The notes beneath the pieces were generated by a model. It made no database searches and was not told the DNA's origin. It saw only the letters and a program-made list of their open reading frames with translations. Positions 22,498 to 30,092 of a DNA stretch of 39,682 nt are shown piece after piece. The translations under genes and the position numbers were made by a program. Each line of letters begins with the position of its first letter. The first letter of the stretch is position 1. The DNA comes from an uncultured Lachnospiraceae bacterium (GTDB taxonomy: Bacteria > Bacillota > Clostridia > Lachnospirales > Lachnospiraceae), in NCBI GenBank assembly GCA_949076555.1, contig CARUOB010000008.1, positions 270 through 39,951 on the forward strand. The letters are read 5' to 3'.

Positions 22498-22642
22498 AAT
22501 TTCCTCCATTCCGAAGCGTTCTTTGCGGAGTTTGCCGACAGGCATACTCCAAGGAACGCGAGCAGAATCTTGAAGTTTTCTGAAGGAATACTTCTTTCTG
22601 CATCTGCGCTCATGGAGTTTGTGACGCTCCGGCACAAACTCC
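22495..22642 (-). repeat. Repeat A, copy 2: structured element ending in the start codon of the exporter gene
   Basis: It is the same 148-bp element as at 14690-14837, inverted in the window but in the same orientation to its gene: it ends at the ATG of subunit A. The seven differences include one in the unpaired bulge of the main hairpin (GCAAAG for GCATAG) and none in the GCGTTC/GAACGC, GGAGT/ACTCC or GCC/GGC stems. The anti-SD TTCCTTC and SD GGAGGAA are both unchanged. Confidence 0.8.
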
Positions 22643-22696
22643 CCCTCTCTTTCCATAATATACGGAGTTTGTGGCTGCCATGCAGACACGAACTCC
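22614..22696 (-). repeat. Four-arm alternating palindrome (GGAGTTTGTG / CACAAACTCC)
   Basis: Four related arms alternate: 22614-22623, 22633-22642, 22664-22673 and 22687-22696 (the last has G for A). Each inner arm is complementary to both its neighbours, so arm 2 can pair with 1 or 3 and arm 3 with 2 or 4. The folds are mutually exclusive. The first two arms belong to repeat A; the other two lie between it and repeat B. Confidence 0.7.
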
Positions 22697-22697
22697 C

Positions 22698-22763
22698 ATG
22701 TGAGACTTAGCGCTTCTTAACGAGGCAGCCTGTGCTGCTGAGTTTTAGAAGCTCTTCTCACAT
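22698..22763 (-). repeat. Repeat B, copy 1: 66-bp hairpin element after a stop codon
   Basis: The element begins on the last base of the stop codon of exporter subunit B. The outer stem is ATGTGAGA/TCTCACAT, then GCTTCT/AGAAGC, then GGCAGC/GCTGCT with loop CTGT. The second copy at 28678-28743 has the same length and fold but different stem sequences, changed in matched pairs. Confidence 0.75.
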
Positions 22764-24499
22764 TATTCATCGAAATCCCCGCCGCCGTTTGTCTGCGACT
22801 CGTAGACTTCCCTGTAAATCTCGTTGTCACGCAAAAGCTCCTCGTGTGTCCCGAAGCCGTCCACCCGCCCGTCGTCCATCACGATAATGCGGTCCGCGTG
22901 CATCACGCTGGCCACGCGCTGGGCGATAATCAGCTTGGTCGTGTCGGGAATCTCCTCCGCAAAAGCCTTTCGGATCTTCGCGTCCGTGGCCGTGTCCACC
23001 GCGCTCGTGGAATCGTCCAAAATCAACACCTTCGGTTTCTTTAAGAGCGCTCTGGCGATGGTAAGACGCTGCCTCTGGCCGCCGGAGACGTTGGTGCCGC
23101 CCTGCTCTATATAAGTCTGGTAGCCGTCCGGCATCTTCTCGATAAACTCATCCGCGCAGGCAAGCCTGCACACCCGCCTGCACTCCTCCTCCGTGGCGTC
23201 CGCGTCGCCCCAGCGCAGGTTATCCAGAATGGTGCCTGAAAAAAGCACATTCTTCTGCAAGACCACTGCCACCTGATTTCTCAGTGTCTCAATGTCATAT
23301 TCCCTGACATCCCTGTCACCTACAAGCACTGACCCTTCTGTCACATCGTAAAGACGGCTGATCAGATTGACCAGACTGGTCTTTGCACTGCCCGTGCCGC
23401 CGATGATGCCGATGGTCTCCCCGGCATGTATTTTCAGGTTAATATCGTGTAAAACGGCCTCACTGCTCTCTTTATGGTAGGCGAAACGCACGTGCTGAAA
23501 CTCGATGTCTCCGCTCGCCACCTCGTAGACGGGATCGACCGGATTGGTCAAATCGCTCTTTTCGTTGAGCACCTCGCAGATACGCTCCGCGCTGGCAATA
23601 CTCATGCTCATCATGACAAAAATCATGGCCACCATCATCAGGCTCATCAGAATGTTCATACAGTATGTAAGCAGGCTCATCAGCTCGCCTGTAGTCAGCG
23701 TGTCCTGTACGATCTGCTTCGCTCCCAGCCAGCTAATTAACAGGATGCAGCCGTAAACGGTAAACATCATAACCGGCATGTTCAAGACCACATGCTGCTC
23801 CGCCTTGCTGAAAATATCGTAGATGCCCTGACTTGCCTTCTTAAACTTCTCCGTCTCGTGCGCCTCCCTGACGTAAGCCTTGACCACGCGGATCGCGCTC
23901 ACGTTCTCCTGCACGGAAGCGTTCAGCTCGTCGTACTTCGGAAATGCCTGCTTAAAATATTTCATGGCGCCCCTGATAATGAAAAACAGCACCAAACCAA
24001 GCAGAATCACCGCCACCAGATAAATCCCCGCAAGTCTGGCGTTGATCAGGAAAGCCATGGACATCGCGCAGACCATGCTGACGGGCGCGCGGAAACAGAT
24101 CCGCAGAACCATCTGATACGCCATCTGCATGTTAGTCACGTCTGTGGTCAGTCTGGTGACCAGTCCCGCCGTGCTGAACTTGTCGAGACTGGCAAAGGAA
24201 AAGGTCTGGATGTTCTCAAACATAGCCTGCCTTAAGTTCTTCGCAAAGCCCGTGGACGCCCGCGCGCCGTACTTGCCTCCCATCACGCCGCAGAAAAGCC
24301 CGCATAGAGCCGCTACGATCATCACCGCGCCCACCGCGTAGATGTGCTCCATATTGCCAGCCTCCACGCCGTCGTCAATGATGGATGCCATCAGAAACGG
24401 GATCAGCATCTCGAAGATAACTTCCAGTACCATAAAGACCGGCGTTATGATCGAAACCTTTTTATACTCCTTGACTTGTGCCGCAAGGGTTTTAATCAT
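22763..24499 (-). CDS. ABC exporter, half-transporter with degenerate ATPase site (subunit B)
   Basis: The 578-residue protein is placed at the second ATG (24499), because the SD GGGAGG touches the first (24505) but is seven bases from this one. Six membrane segments precede the ATPase. Walker A reads GGTGSAKTS, with Ala in place of the third Gly. Walker B reads VLILDDSTSAVD, with Asp in place of the catalytic Glu. The signature VSGGQRQRLTIARA is intact. One weakened site is the hallmark of heterodimeric exporters, with subunit A providing the working residues. Substrates of such pairs include drugs, peptides and lipids; this one is unknown. A 265-base gap of structured repeats separates it from subunit A. 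Confidence 0.9.
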   Translation of the reverse strand: MIKTLAAQVKEYKKVSIITPVFMVLEVIFEMLIPFLMASIIDDGVEAGNMEHIYAVGAVMIVAALCGLFCGVMGGKYGARASTGFAKNLRQAMFENIQTFSFASLDKFSTAGLVTRLTTDVTNMQMAYQMVLRICFRAPVSMVCAMSMAFLINARLAGIYLVAVILLGLVLFFIIRGAMKYFKQAFPKYDELNASVQENVSAIRVVKAYVREAHETEKFKKASQGIYDIFSKAEQHVVLNMPVMMFTVYGCILLISWLGAKQIVQDTLTTGELMSLLTYCMNILMSLMMVAMIFVMMSMSIASAERICEVLNEKSDLTNPVDPVYEVASGDIEFQHVRFAYHKESSEAVLHDINLKIHAGETIGIIGGTGSAKTSLVNLISRLYDVTEGSVLVGDRDVREYDIETLRNQVAVVLQKNVLFSGTILDNLRWGDADATEEECRRVCRLACADEFIEKMPDGYQTYIEQGGTNVSGGQRQRLTIARALLKKPKVLILDDSTSAVDTATDAKIRKAFAEEIPDTTKLIIAQRVASVMHADRIIVMDDGRVDGFGTHEELLRDNEIYREVYESQTNGGGDFDE

Positions 24500-24505
24500 A
24501 GTCAT

Positions 24506-24644
24506 ACCTCCCTCTGTTATTATGTCTGACAGCGGTCCGCCGGGCCGTCAGGCCCCCGTACACTGTCCTTGCAAAATCCGCATGTTTCTATTTTTCTACA
24601 ATAAAAAATTAATGTCAACGACTTTCCAAACTTTTCATAATTTT
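24506..24644 (-). promoter_or_regulatory. Gap before the exporter operon; partial promoter
   Basis: Minus strand TTGACA lies at 24613-24618 but the matching -10 at 17 bases (AAAAAT) is poor. A GGGCC/GGCCC hairpin (around 24543-24556) lies between it and the exporter start. This is the only candidate start region for the exporter genes. Confidence 0.3.
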
Positions 24645-25811
24645 TCAGTCTTTCGTCTTTTCCTTATTGTTCATAATCTCGAACACAACCGCCGCCAGAA
24701 GCACCACGCCCTTAACCACCATCTGCCAGTTGGCGTCGATACCCATAAGGCTCATGCCCAGATTGATCACGCCGATCAGCGCTGCACCGATTACCATACC
24801 GAACACCGTACCGGAACCGCCGTAAGCGGACACGCCGCCCACCACGCAGGCGGAAATGGCATCCATCTCGTAGTTCGTGCCTGCCGTCGCCGTCGCCGCC
24901 GACAGCCGCCCCATGGTCATCCACGCGCTGATTACGGTGAGAACCGCCATGTTCAGATACGCCAGGAAGAAAATCCGCTTCGTGTCAATACCCGAGAGTC
25001 TGGTGGCTTCCACGTTGCCGCCGATGGTGTAGAAATAGCGGCCAATCGTCGTTTTTCCCGTAATGAAATTATAAATCAGGACAATCACTGCCACCCAGAC
25101 TAAGTTATTCGGAATACCGCCCGCCTGCGCCAGCTTGAAGGCAAAGAGCAAAATCACCGCACACACCAGCACACAGCGCACGATCACGCCTGTCATCCCT
25201 TCCGCCTCGTATCCTTTTTTCATCTTGTCGTTTCTGCCCTTTAACTGCAAAAATACGAACAGCACGCAGGCAATCACACCCACCAAAAGACAGGTGATAT
25301 TCATTTCCGTACCGCCGAACAGATCGGGCACGCTGCCATTAAACATCTTAATAAAATTCTCCGGCATGGGCGCAATGGACGAACCGCCGATCAGCGCCGT
25401 CCCCCATCCACGGAATGCCAGATATCCGGCCAGTGTAGCAATCCACGGCGGGATGTTGATATACGCGATCAAGAAGCCTTCCACGATACCGTAGATCACG
25501 CCCGCGCCTATCATAAGAAGCATCGCCACAGGCACCGACATACCGCCGCGCACCATCATAATACCGCCTATCGCGCCGACAAAGCATACAAAGGAACCGA
25601 CGGACAGGTCGATATTGCCGCCTGTCAGCATACACATCAGCATACCCGTCGCCAATACGAACACATACGAGTTCTGCGCAATCAGCGCCTGAAAGCTGGA
25701 CGCCGCAAACATCTGTCCTTTCGTCATCACTGAGAAGAAAATCACGATCAGGACAAGGACTATTTTCATGGTATGTTTTCTTAAAATTTCCATTGTAGTA
25801 TTCATTTTCAT
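24645..25811 (-). CDS. Sugar ABC transporter permease, GguB/MmsB/XylH type (copy 2)
   Basis: The 388-residue permease belongs to the ribose/xylose/multiple-sugar (CUT2) class. It has about ten membrane segments; family stretches are LTGGNIDLSVGSFVCFVGAI, YIGGNVEATRLSGID-like GGNVEATRLSGIDTKRIFF, and VVGGVSAYGGSGTV. It imports a monosaccharide with the ATPase and binding protein upstream. An alternative start at the third codon (25805) has better SD spacing. It is clearly paralogous to the permease just upstream (shared GGNIDLSVGS, KxTRIGRYxY-type and SGIxTK blocks), so the transporter may be a heterodimer. Confidence 0.92.
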   Translation of the reverse strand: MKMNTTMEILRKHTMKIVLVLIVIFFSVMTKGQMFAASSFQALIAQNSYVFVLATGMLMCMLTGGNIDLSVGSFVCFVGAIGGIMMVRGGMSVPVAMLLMIGAGVIYGIVEGFLIAYINIPPWIATLAGYLAFRGWGTALIGGSSIAPMPENFIKMFNGSVPDLFGGTEMNITCLLVGVIACVLFVFLQLKGRNDKMKKGYEAEGMTGVIVRCVLVCAVILLFAFKLAQAGGIPNNLVWVAVIVLIYNFITGKTTIGRYFYTIGGNVEATRLSGIDTKRIFFLAYLNMAVLTVISAWMTMGRLSAATATAGTNYEMDAISACVVGGVSAYGGSGTVFGMVIGAALIGVINLGMSLMGIDANWQMVVKGVVLLAAVVFEIMNNKEKTKD

Positions 25812-25820
25812 CCCCCTCCC

Positions 25821-26990
25821 TTATTTCTTCTCTCTCTTGGACAGCACGTCAAAAGCAACCGCTATCAAAAGAACCAGACCCTTGACCACCTTCTGGTAAT
25901 TGACGTCCATACCCATGATGCTCATACCCTGGTTGATCACGCCCATCAGCGTCGCGCCGATCACCACACCCGCCACGGAACCGACGCCGCCGTATGCGGA
26001 CGCACCGCCGATAAAACAGGCGCCGATGGCATCCATCTCATAGCCCTGCCCATAGGTGGGCTGGGAGGATGTCAGTCTGGCAATCGTCAAAATACCTGCC
26101 AGCGCCGCCAAAAATCCCATATTGACATAGGCAATAAAATACACCTTCTTCGTGTTGATGCCGGAAAGTCTGGTGGCCTTTTCATTGCCGCCCACCGCAT
26201 ACAGATAACGGCCAATCCTTGTCTTTGTCGTCAGATAGCCGTAGACAAGCAGCACCAGAAGAATCCAGATCAGCGATGTGGGAATGCCCTTGTGGGAAGC
26301 GAGCTTGTAAGCGACCCACAAAATCACCGCACTGATAATCACCAGTTTTGCGACCGTACCGCCCAGAGGCGCCGTCTCGTAACCTCTGCTCTTATTGTTG
26401 ATGCGGTTCTTTAACTGCACCGCAACCAGAATAACCACCGCGATACATCCGGCCAGCATACATGTCATGTTGAAACCTTCGCCGCCGAAAAAATCAGGCA
26501 CATAACAGTCCGCACCGCCGCCAAACACTTTGATAAAAGTCTCGCTCTTGACGGAAACCGTCATACCCTGCAGCACCACATTGGAAAAACCGCGGAAAGC
26601 ATACATGCCGGCCAGTGTTGCGATAAAAGGCGGCACCTTCATGTAAGCGATCCAAAAGCCCTGCCACATACCGATCAGAATACCGATCACCAGCATGGCA
26701 AGAATCGCCGCCAGCACATTCACGTTTTTATCCATCATCATCGCGCCCACCGCGCCTGCAAAGCAGACCACGGACCCGACGGAAAGATCGATGTTGCCGC
26801 CTGTCAGGATACAGAGCAGCATACCTGTCCCCAGCACGAATACATACGCGTTCTGGGAGATCAGGTTATTGATATTTTGCGGGAACAGGATTTTTCCCTC
26901 TGTCGTAATGCTGAAAAATACCACCACCAGAACAAGGGCGATAATCATGGTATATTTTCTTAAGAATGCCGATACATTTGCTTTTTCCAT
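25821..26990 (-). CDS. Sugar ABC transporter permease, GguB/MmsB/XylH type (copy 1)
   Basis: The 389-residue CUT2 permease has the same layout as its neighbour: LTGGNIDLSVGSVVCFAGAV, VGGNEKATRLSGINTKKVYF and IGGASAYGGVGSVAGVVIG. It lies 4 bases after the ATPase gene and 9 before the second permease gene, all in one operon. Most systems of this class encode one permease that works as a homodimer; two different ones in tandem are less common. Confidence 0.92.
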   Translation of the reverse strand: MEKANVSAFLRKYTMIIALVLVVVFFSITTEGKILFPQNINNLISQNAYVFVLGTGMLLCILTGGNIDLSVGSVVCFAGAVGAMMMDKNVNVLAAILAMLVIGILIGMWQGFWIAYMKVPPFIATLAGMYAFRGFSNVVLQGMTVSVKSETFIKVFGGGADCYVPDFFGGEGFNMTCMLAGCIAVVILVAVQLKNRINNKSRGYETAPLGGTVAKLVIISAVILWVAYKLASHKGIPTSLIWILLVLLVYGYLTTKTRIGRYLYAVGGNEKATRLSGINTKKVYFIAYVNMGFLAALAGILTIARLTSSQPTYGQGYEMDAIGACFIGGASAYGGVGSVAGVVIGATLMGVINQGMSIMGMDVNYQKVVKGLVLLIAVAFDVLSKREKK

Positions 26991-26994
26991 ATTC

Positions 26995-28533
26995 CTACGC
27001 CCCCTTTCCCGAACTTACGATGATGGACATGATTCTCTCCTGAGACGCCTCCTCGGCGGATAGCTCCCCGGCAATCCTGCCCTCGTTCATCACATAAATT
27101 CTGTCGCTCATGCCAAGCACCTCCGGCAGCTCGGAAGAAATCATCACAACAGACTTGCCCGCCGCCACCAGCTCGTTGATGATACAGTAAATCTCGTACT
27201 TGGCACCCACGTCGATACCTCTTGTCGGCTCATCCAAAATAAGTACATTGGGATCTGCAAACATCCACTTCGCCAAAAGCACCTTCTGCTGGTTGCCGCC
27301 GGAAAGATTGCCCACATTCTGCTCCACAGACGGACATTTGGTTTTCAGTTTCCCCCTGTACTCCTCCGCCACCTGATACTCTTTATCCTTGTCGATGATC
27401 ATCCGGGGACTGATGCTGTCCAGATTTGCCAGTGTCGTATTAATCCTGATCGGATTGGTGAGCACAAGGCCGTTGCCTTTCCGGTCCTCCGTCACGTAGG
27501 CAAGTTTGTTTTTGATCGCCTGCTTGATCGTCTTTAAATGCACCTCTTTGCCGTCCAGATAAAGCTGTCCGCTGATGTTTGTGCCGTAAGACTGTCCAAA
27601 AATACTCATGGCAAGTTCGGTACGCCCCGCACCCATCAGACCGGAGATGCCTACAACCTCGCCCTTTCTCACTTTGATGGACACATTGTCGCACACCTTT
27701 CTCTCCGGGTAGAGCGGATGATGTACCGTCCAGTTTTTCACTTCCATATTCACGTCGCCGATCTTTACATTATGACGCTTCGGGAAACGGTCGGTAATCT
27801 CTCTGCCGACCATGCCCTTAATAATTCTATCCTCTGAAATCTCCGTGGTGTGCTTATCCATCGTCTCAATGGTAGAGCCGTCGCGGATGACCGTGATCTT
27901 ATCCGCCACATAAGCAACCTCGTTTAACTTATGAGATATGATAATCGATGTCATGCCCTCTTTCTTAAACTTTAACATAAGATCGAGCAGCGCTTGAGAA
28001 TCCTTCTCGTTCAGTGAAGATGTCGGTTCATCCAGAATCAGAAGCTTCGCATGTTTGGCCATCGCTTTCGCGATCTCCACAAGCTGCTGCTTACCGGTGC
28101 CGATATCCTTGACCAGCACTCTGGAAGACTCCGAAAGTCCCACCATCTTTAAATACTCGTCCGCTTCCCCGTAGGTTTCGTTCCAGTCAATCGCCGCGCT
28201 TTTCCCGCGCTCATTCCCGAGGAACATGTTTTCTCCGATGGTCATGTAAGGGATTAACGCCAATTCCTGGTGGATAATAACGATTCCCTTCTCCTCGGAG
28301 TCCTTGATCTTACCAAACTTACACACTTCACCGTTATAGACGATGTCGCCCTCGTATGTACCGTACGGATAAATGCCGCTGAGGACATTCATCAACGTGG
28401 ACTTTCCCGCACCGTTCTCACCGACCAGCGCGTGGATTTCTCCCTCTTCTACTTTCAAATTTACATTGTCGAGCGCCTTGACACCGGGGAACGTTTTGGT
28501 AATATTTTTCATTTCCAGTAAAACTTTAGCCAA
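26995..28533 (-). CDS. Sugar ABC transporter ATPase, tandem-domain GguA/MmsA/XylG type
   Basis: The 512-residue protein contains two ABC domains, as usual for CUT2 importers. The first has Walker A GENGAGKST, signature GTGKQQLVEIAKAM and Walker B LLILDEPTSSLN. The second has a degenerate Walker A region (GLMGAGRTELAMSIFG), signature LSGGNQQKVLLAKWM and Walker B VLILDEPTRGID. The start codon is TTG at 28533, chosen because SD GGGAGG lies eight bases upstream. The protein energises uptake through the two permeases. A hairpin and repeat B separate it from the binding-protein gene. Confidence 0.93.
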   Translation of the reverse strand: MAKVLLEMKNITKTFPGVKALDNVNLKVEEGEIHALVGENGAGKSTLMNVLSGIYPYGTYEGDIVYNGEVCKFGKIKDSEEKGIVIIHQELALIPYMTIGENMFLGNERGKSAAIDWNETYGEADEYLKMVGLSESSRVLVKDIGTGKQQLVEIAKAMAKHAKLLILDEPTSSLNEKDSQALLDLMLKFKKEGMTSIIISHKLNEVAYVADKITVIRDGSTIETMDKHTTEISEDRIIKGMVGREITDRFPKRHNVKIGDVNMEVKNWTVHHPLYPERKVCDNVSIKVRKGEVVGISGLMGAGRTELAMSIFGQSYGTNISGQLYLDGKEVHLKTIKQAIKNKLAYVTEDRKGNGLVLTNPIRINTTLANLDSISPRMIIDKDKEYQVAEEYRGKLKTKCPSVEQNVGNLSGGNQQKVLLAKWMFADPNVLILDEPTRGIDVGAKYEIYCIINELVAAGKSVVMISSELPEVLGMSDRIYVMNEGRIAGELSAEEASQERIMSIIVSSGKGA

Positions 28534-28593
28534 AGTGTATTCCTCCCAACATAGTTTCTTGTAACCTGCCCACTTCTCTATACCTTTTAAAAT

Positions 28594-28619
28594 CGGCAGG
28601 CGGGAAATCCTGCCTGCCG
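28594..28619 (-). terminator. Internal hairpin between binding-protein and ATPase genes
   Basis: CGGCAGGC and GCCTGCCG form a perfect 8-bp stem with a 10-base loop, flanked on both sides by TTTTA-type runs. Within an operon, in this position, such a hairpin usually stops part of the transcripts or protects the 3' end of the binding-protein message, so the binding protein is made in excess. Confidence 0.65.
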
Positions 28620-28677
28620 GTTTTATTTAATTATAACATACTTTTTATGCTTGGAAAACGCGTTTTTGCGTTCTCTC

Positions 28678-28743
28678 GTGCGAAACTTAGTGCTTCTTGG
28701 CGAAGCGCCCTCTGGCGCTGAGTCTTAGAAGCTCTTTTCGCAC
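28678..28743 (-). repeat. Repeat B, copy 2: 66-bp hairpin element after a stop codon
   Basis: It lies two bases after the stop codon of the sugar-binding protein. Outer stem GTGCGAAA/TTTCGCAC, then GCTTCT/AGAAGC, then AGCGCC/GGCGCT with loop CTCT. Unpaired blocks CTTAG, TTnnCGA and CTGAGT are identical to copy 1 (22698-22763). Confidence 0.75.
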
Positions 28744-28745
28744 TG

Positions 28746-29909
28746 TTACTGAAGATCCGCCTCTGTATAGTAACCAGAATCGATCAGCAGCTCCTTGTAG
28801 TTGTTCGCATCTGCGAATACAGGCTCGCAAAGGTAAGAAGGAATCACGCCTGTGCCGTTGTCGTAAGTCGTGGTGTCGTTTACCTCTACCTCTTCGCCAT
28901 TGAGGATCTGGCCTACCATCTTAACTACCTGAGAAGCCAGCGTACGAGTATCCTTGAATACGGACATGGACTGCTTGCCAGCGATCATGTTCTTCACGTT
29001 TGCGATATCACAGTCCTGACCTGTCACGATCGGATAATCGCCTGTGTAGTTTGCTGCCAGAGCGTTCTGCACACCGAGAGAGGTGGAGTCGTTGGAGCAA
29101 AGGCAGATATCAAGTTTTGTGCCGTCCGCATAGTTGGAAGAAAGGATGTTCTCCATTCTGGACTGTGCAGTCTCGGTAGCCCACTTAGGCGTACCTACGG
29201 TTGCGAAATCTACCTGGCCCGAAGGGATCACGATCTTGCCTGCGTCGATGTAGGGCTGTAACGTGTCCATAGCGCCGTTATAGAAGAAAGGCGCATTGTT
29301 GTCGCCGGGATCGCCTGCGGTAACTTCCATGTTGAAAGGACCCTCCGCGTTGTCCAGATCAAGGGCGTCTACAATATACTGTCCCTGCGTCACGCCAACC
29401 TTATAGTTATCAAAAGTAGCGTAATAAGCAACCGCGTCGGTGTTCATGATCAGACGGTCATAAGCGATAACGGGAATGCCTGCACTCTTTGCGTTCTCAA
29501 GAACGGTAGAAAGAGAATTTGCTTCGATGGCAGCTACCACCAGTACGGAACAACCGCTGTTGATCATGTTCTCGATCTGGGAAACCTGTGTCTCCTCCTG
29601 GTTGGAAGCGTACTGCAGGTCTACTTCATAGCCTGCTGCCTCAAGCTCTGCCTGCATGTTGGAGCCGTCCTGATTCCATCTTTGCAGATCCTTGGTGGGC
29701 ATAGACACGCCTACCTTCTTGCCGGTCGGAGCTGCCGCATCCGCCGCAGGAGCCTCTGCCTCTTCTGCCGGTGCTTCCGCCTCTGCTGCCGGAGCCTCCG
29801 CTGCAGGCTCAGACGTAGCTGCCGGAGCCGCATCGCCGCCGCCACAGCCAACCAGTGCAGCCGCAACCATAGAAACTGTAAGTACCATACCTAATACTTT
29901 TCTTTTCAT
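28746..29909 (-). CDS. chvE: Sugar-binding lipoprotein, ChvE type
   Basis: The 387-residue protein has signal peptide MKRKVLGMVLTVSMVAAA with lipobox LVGC (Cys22), then an Ala/Glu/Pro-rich linker of about 40 residues that holds the domain away from the membrane. The binding fold starts GKKVGVSMPTKDLQRWNQDG and contains VIAYDRLIMNTDAVAYYATF and TAGDPGDNNAPFFYNGAMD, which are typical of ChvE/MmsE-like receptors for glucose, galactose, xylose or arabinose. It is the first gene of the importer operon, separated from the sensory operon by a terminator. SD GGGAGG precedes ATG 29909. Confidence 0.92.
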   Translation of the reverse strand: MKRKVLGMVLTVSMVAAALVGCGGGDAAPAATSEPAAEAPAAEAEAPAEEAEAPAADAAAPTGKKVGVSMPTKDLQRWNQDGSNMQAELEAAGYEVDLQYASNQEETQVSQIENMINSGCSVLVVAAIEANSLSTVLENAKSAGIPVIAYDRLIMNTDAVAYYATFDNYKVGVTQGQYIVDALDLDNAEGPFNMEVTAGDPGDNNAPFFYNGAMDTLQPYIDAGKIVIPSGQVDFATVGTPKWATETAQSRMENILSSNYADGTKLDICLCSNDSTSLGVQNALAANYTGDYPIVTGQDCDIANVKNMIAGKQSMSVFKDTRTLASQVVKMVGQILNGEEVEVNDTTTYDNGTGVIPSYLCEPVFADANNYKELLIDSGYYTEADLQ

Positions 29910-29946
29910 GTCTTAGTTTCCTCCCTTTTCTAAATGATAAATGGTT

Positions 29947-29962
29947 TGCGAATTTTTTCGCA
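29947..29962. promoter_or_regulatory. Dyad TGCGAA-TTTT-TTCGCA in the leader of the sugar importer
   Basis: A perfect 6-bp dyad with a 4-base centre lies 38 bases upstream of the chvE-like start. It could be an operator or a small leader hairpin. No consensus promoter could be fixed nearby; TATATT at about 29975-29980 is the best -10. Confidence 0.4.
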
Positions 29963-30066
29963 CTTCCAATATACCACAAAGAAAATAGGAATAATTTATG
30001 ACTTTCTGTACATTTTCACCATACAGCATTTGTATTTTCCGGTTGTACTAGCATATTTTTGTAATG

Positions 30067-30092
30067 GCATTTTCCTGCGCACAAGAAAATGC
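30067..30092 (-). terminator. Terminator of the sensory operon
   Basis: GCATTTTC and GAAAATGC form a perfect 8-bp stem starting on the last base of the stop codon of the lipoprotein receptor. A/T-rich sequence follows on the minus strand. It separates the sensory genes from the importer operon. Confidence 0.55.

Noticed and set aside
22498..22689. 64-residue N-terminal extension of exporter subunit A
   Set aside because: This is repeat A copy 2 plus palindrome arms; exporters of this family start near the chosen ATG at 22497.
22698..22763. Repeat B as an integron attC site
   Set aside because: No GTTRRRY/RYYYAAC core sites and no integrase nearby, despite the hairpin shape and its place after genes.
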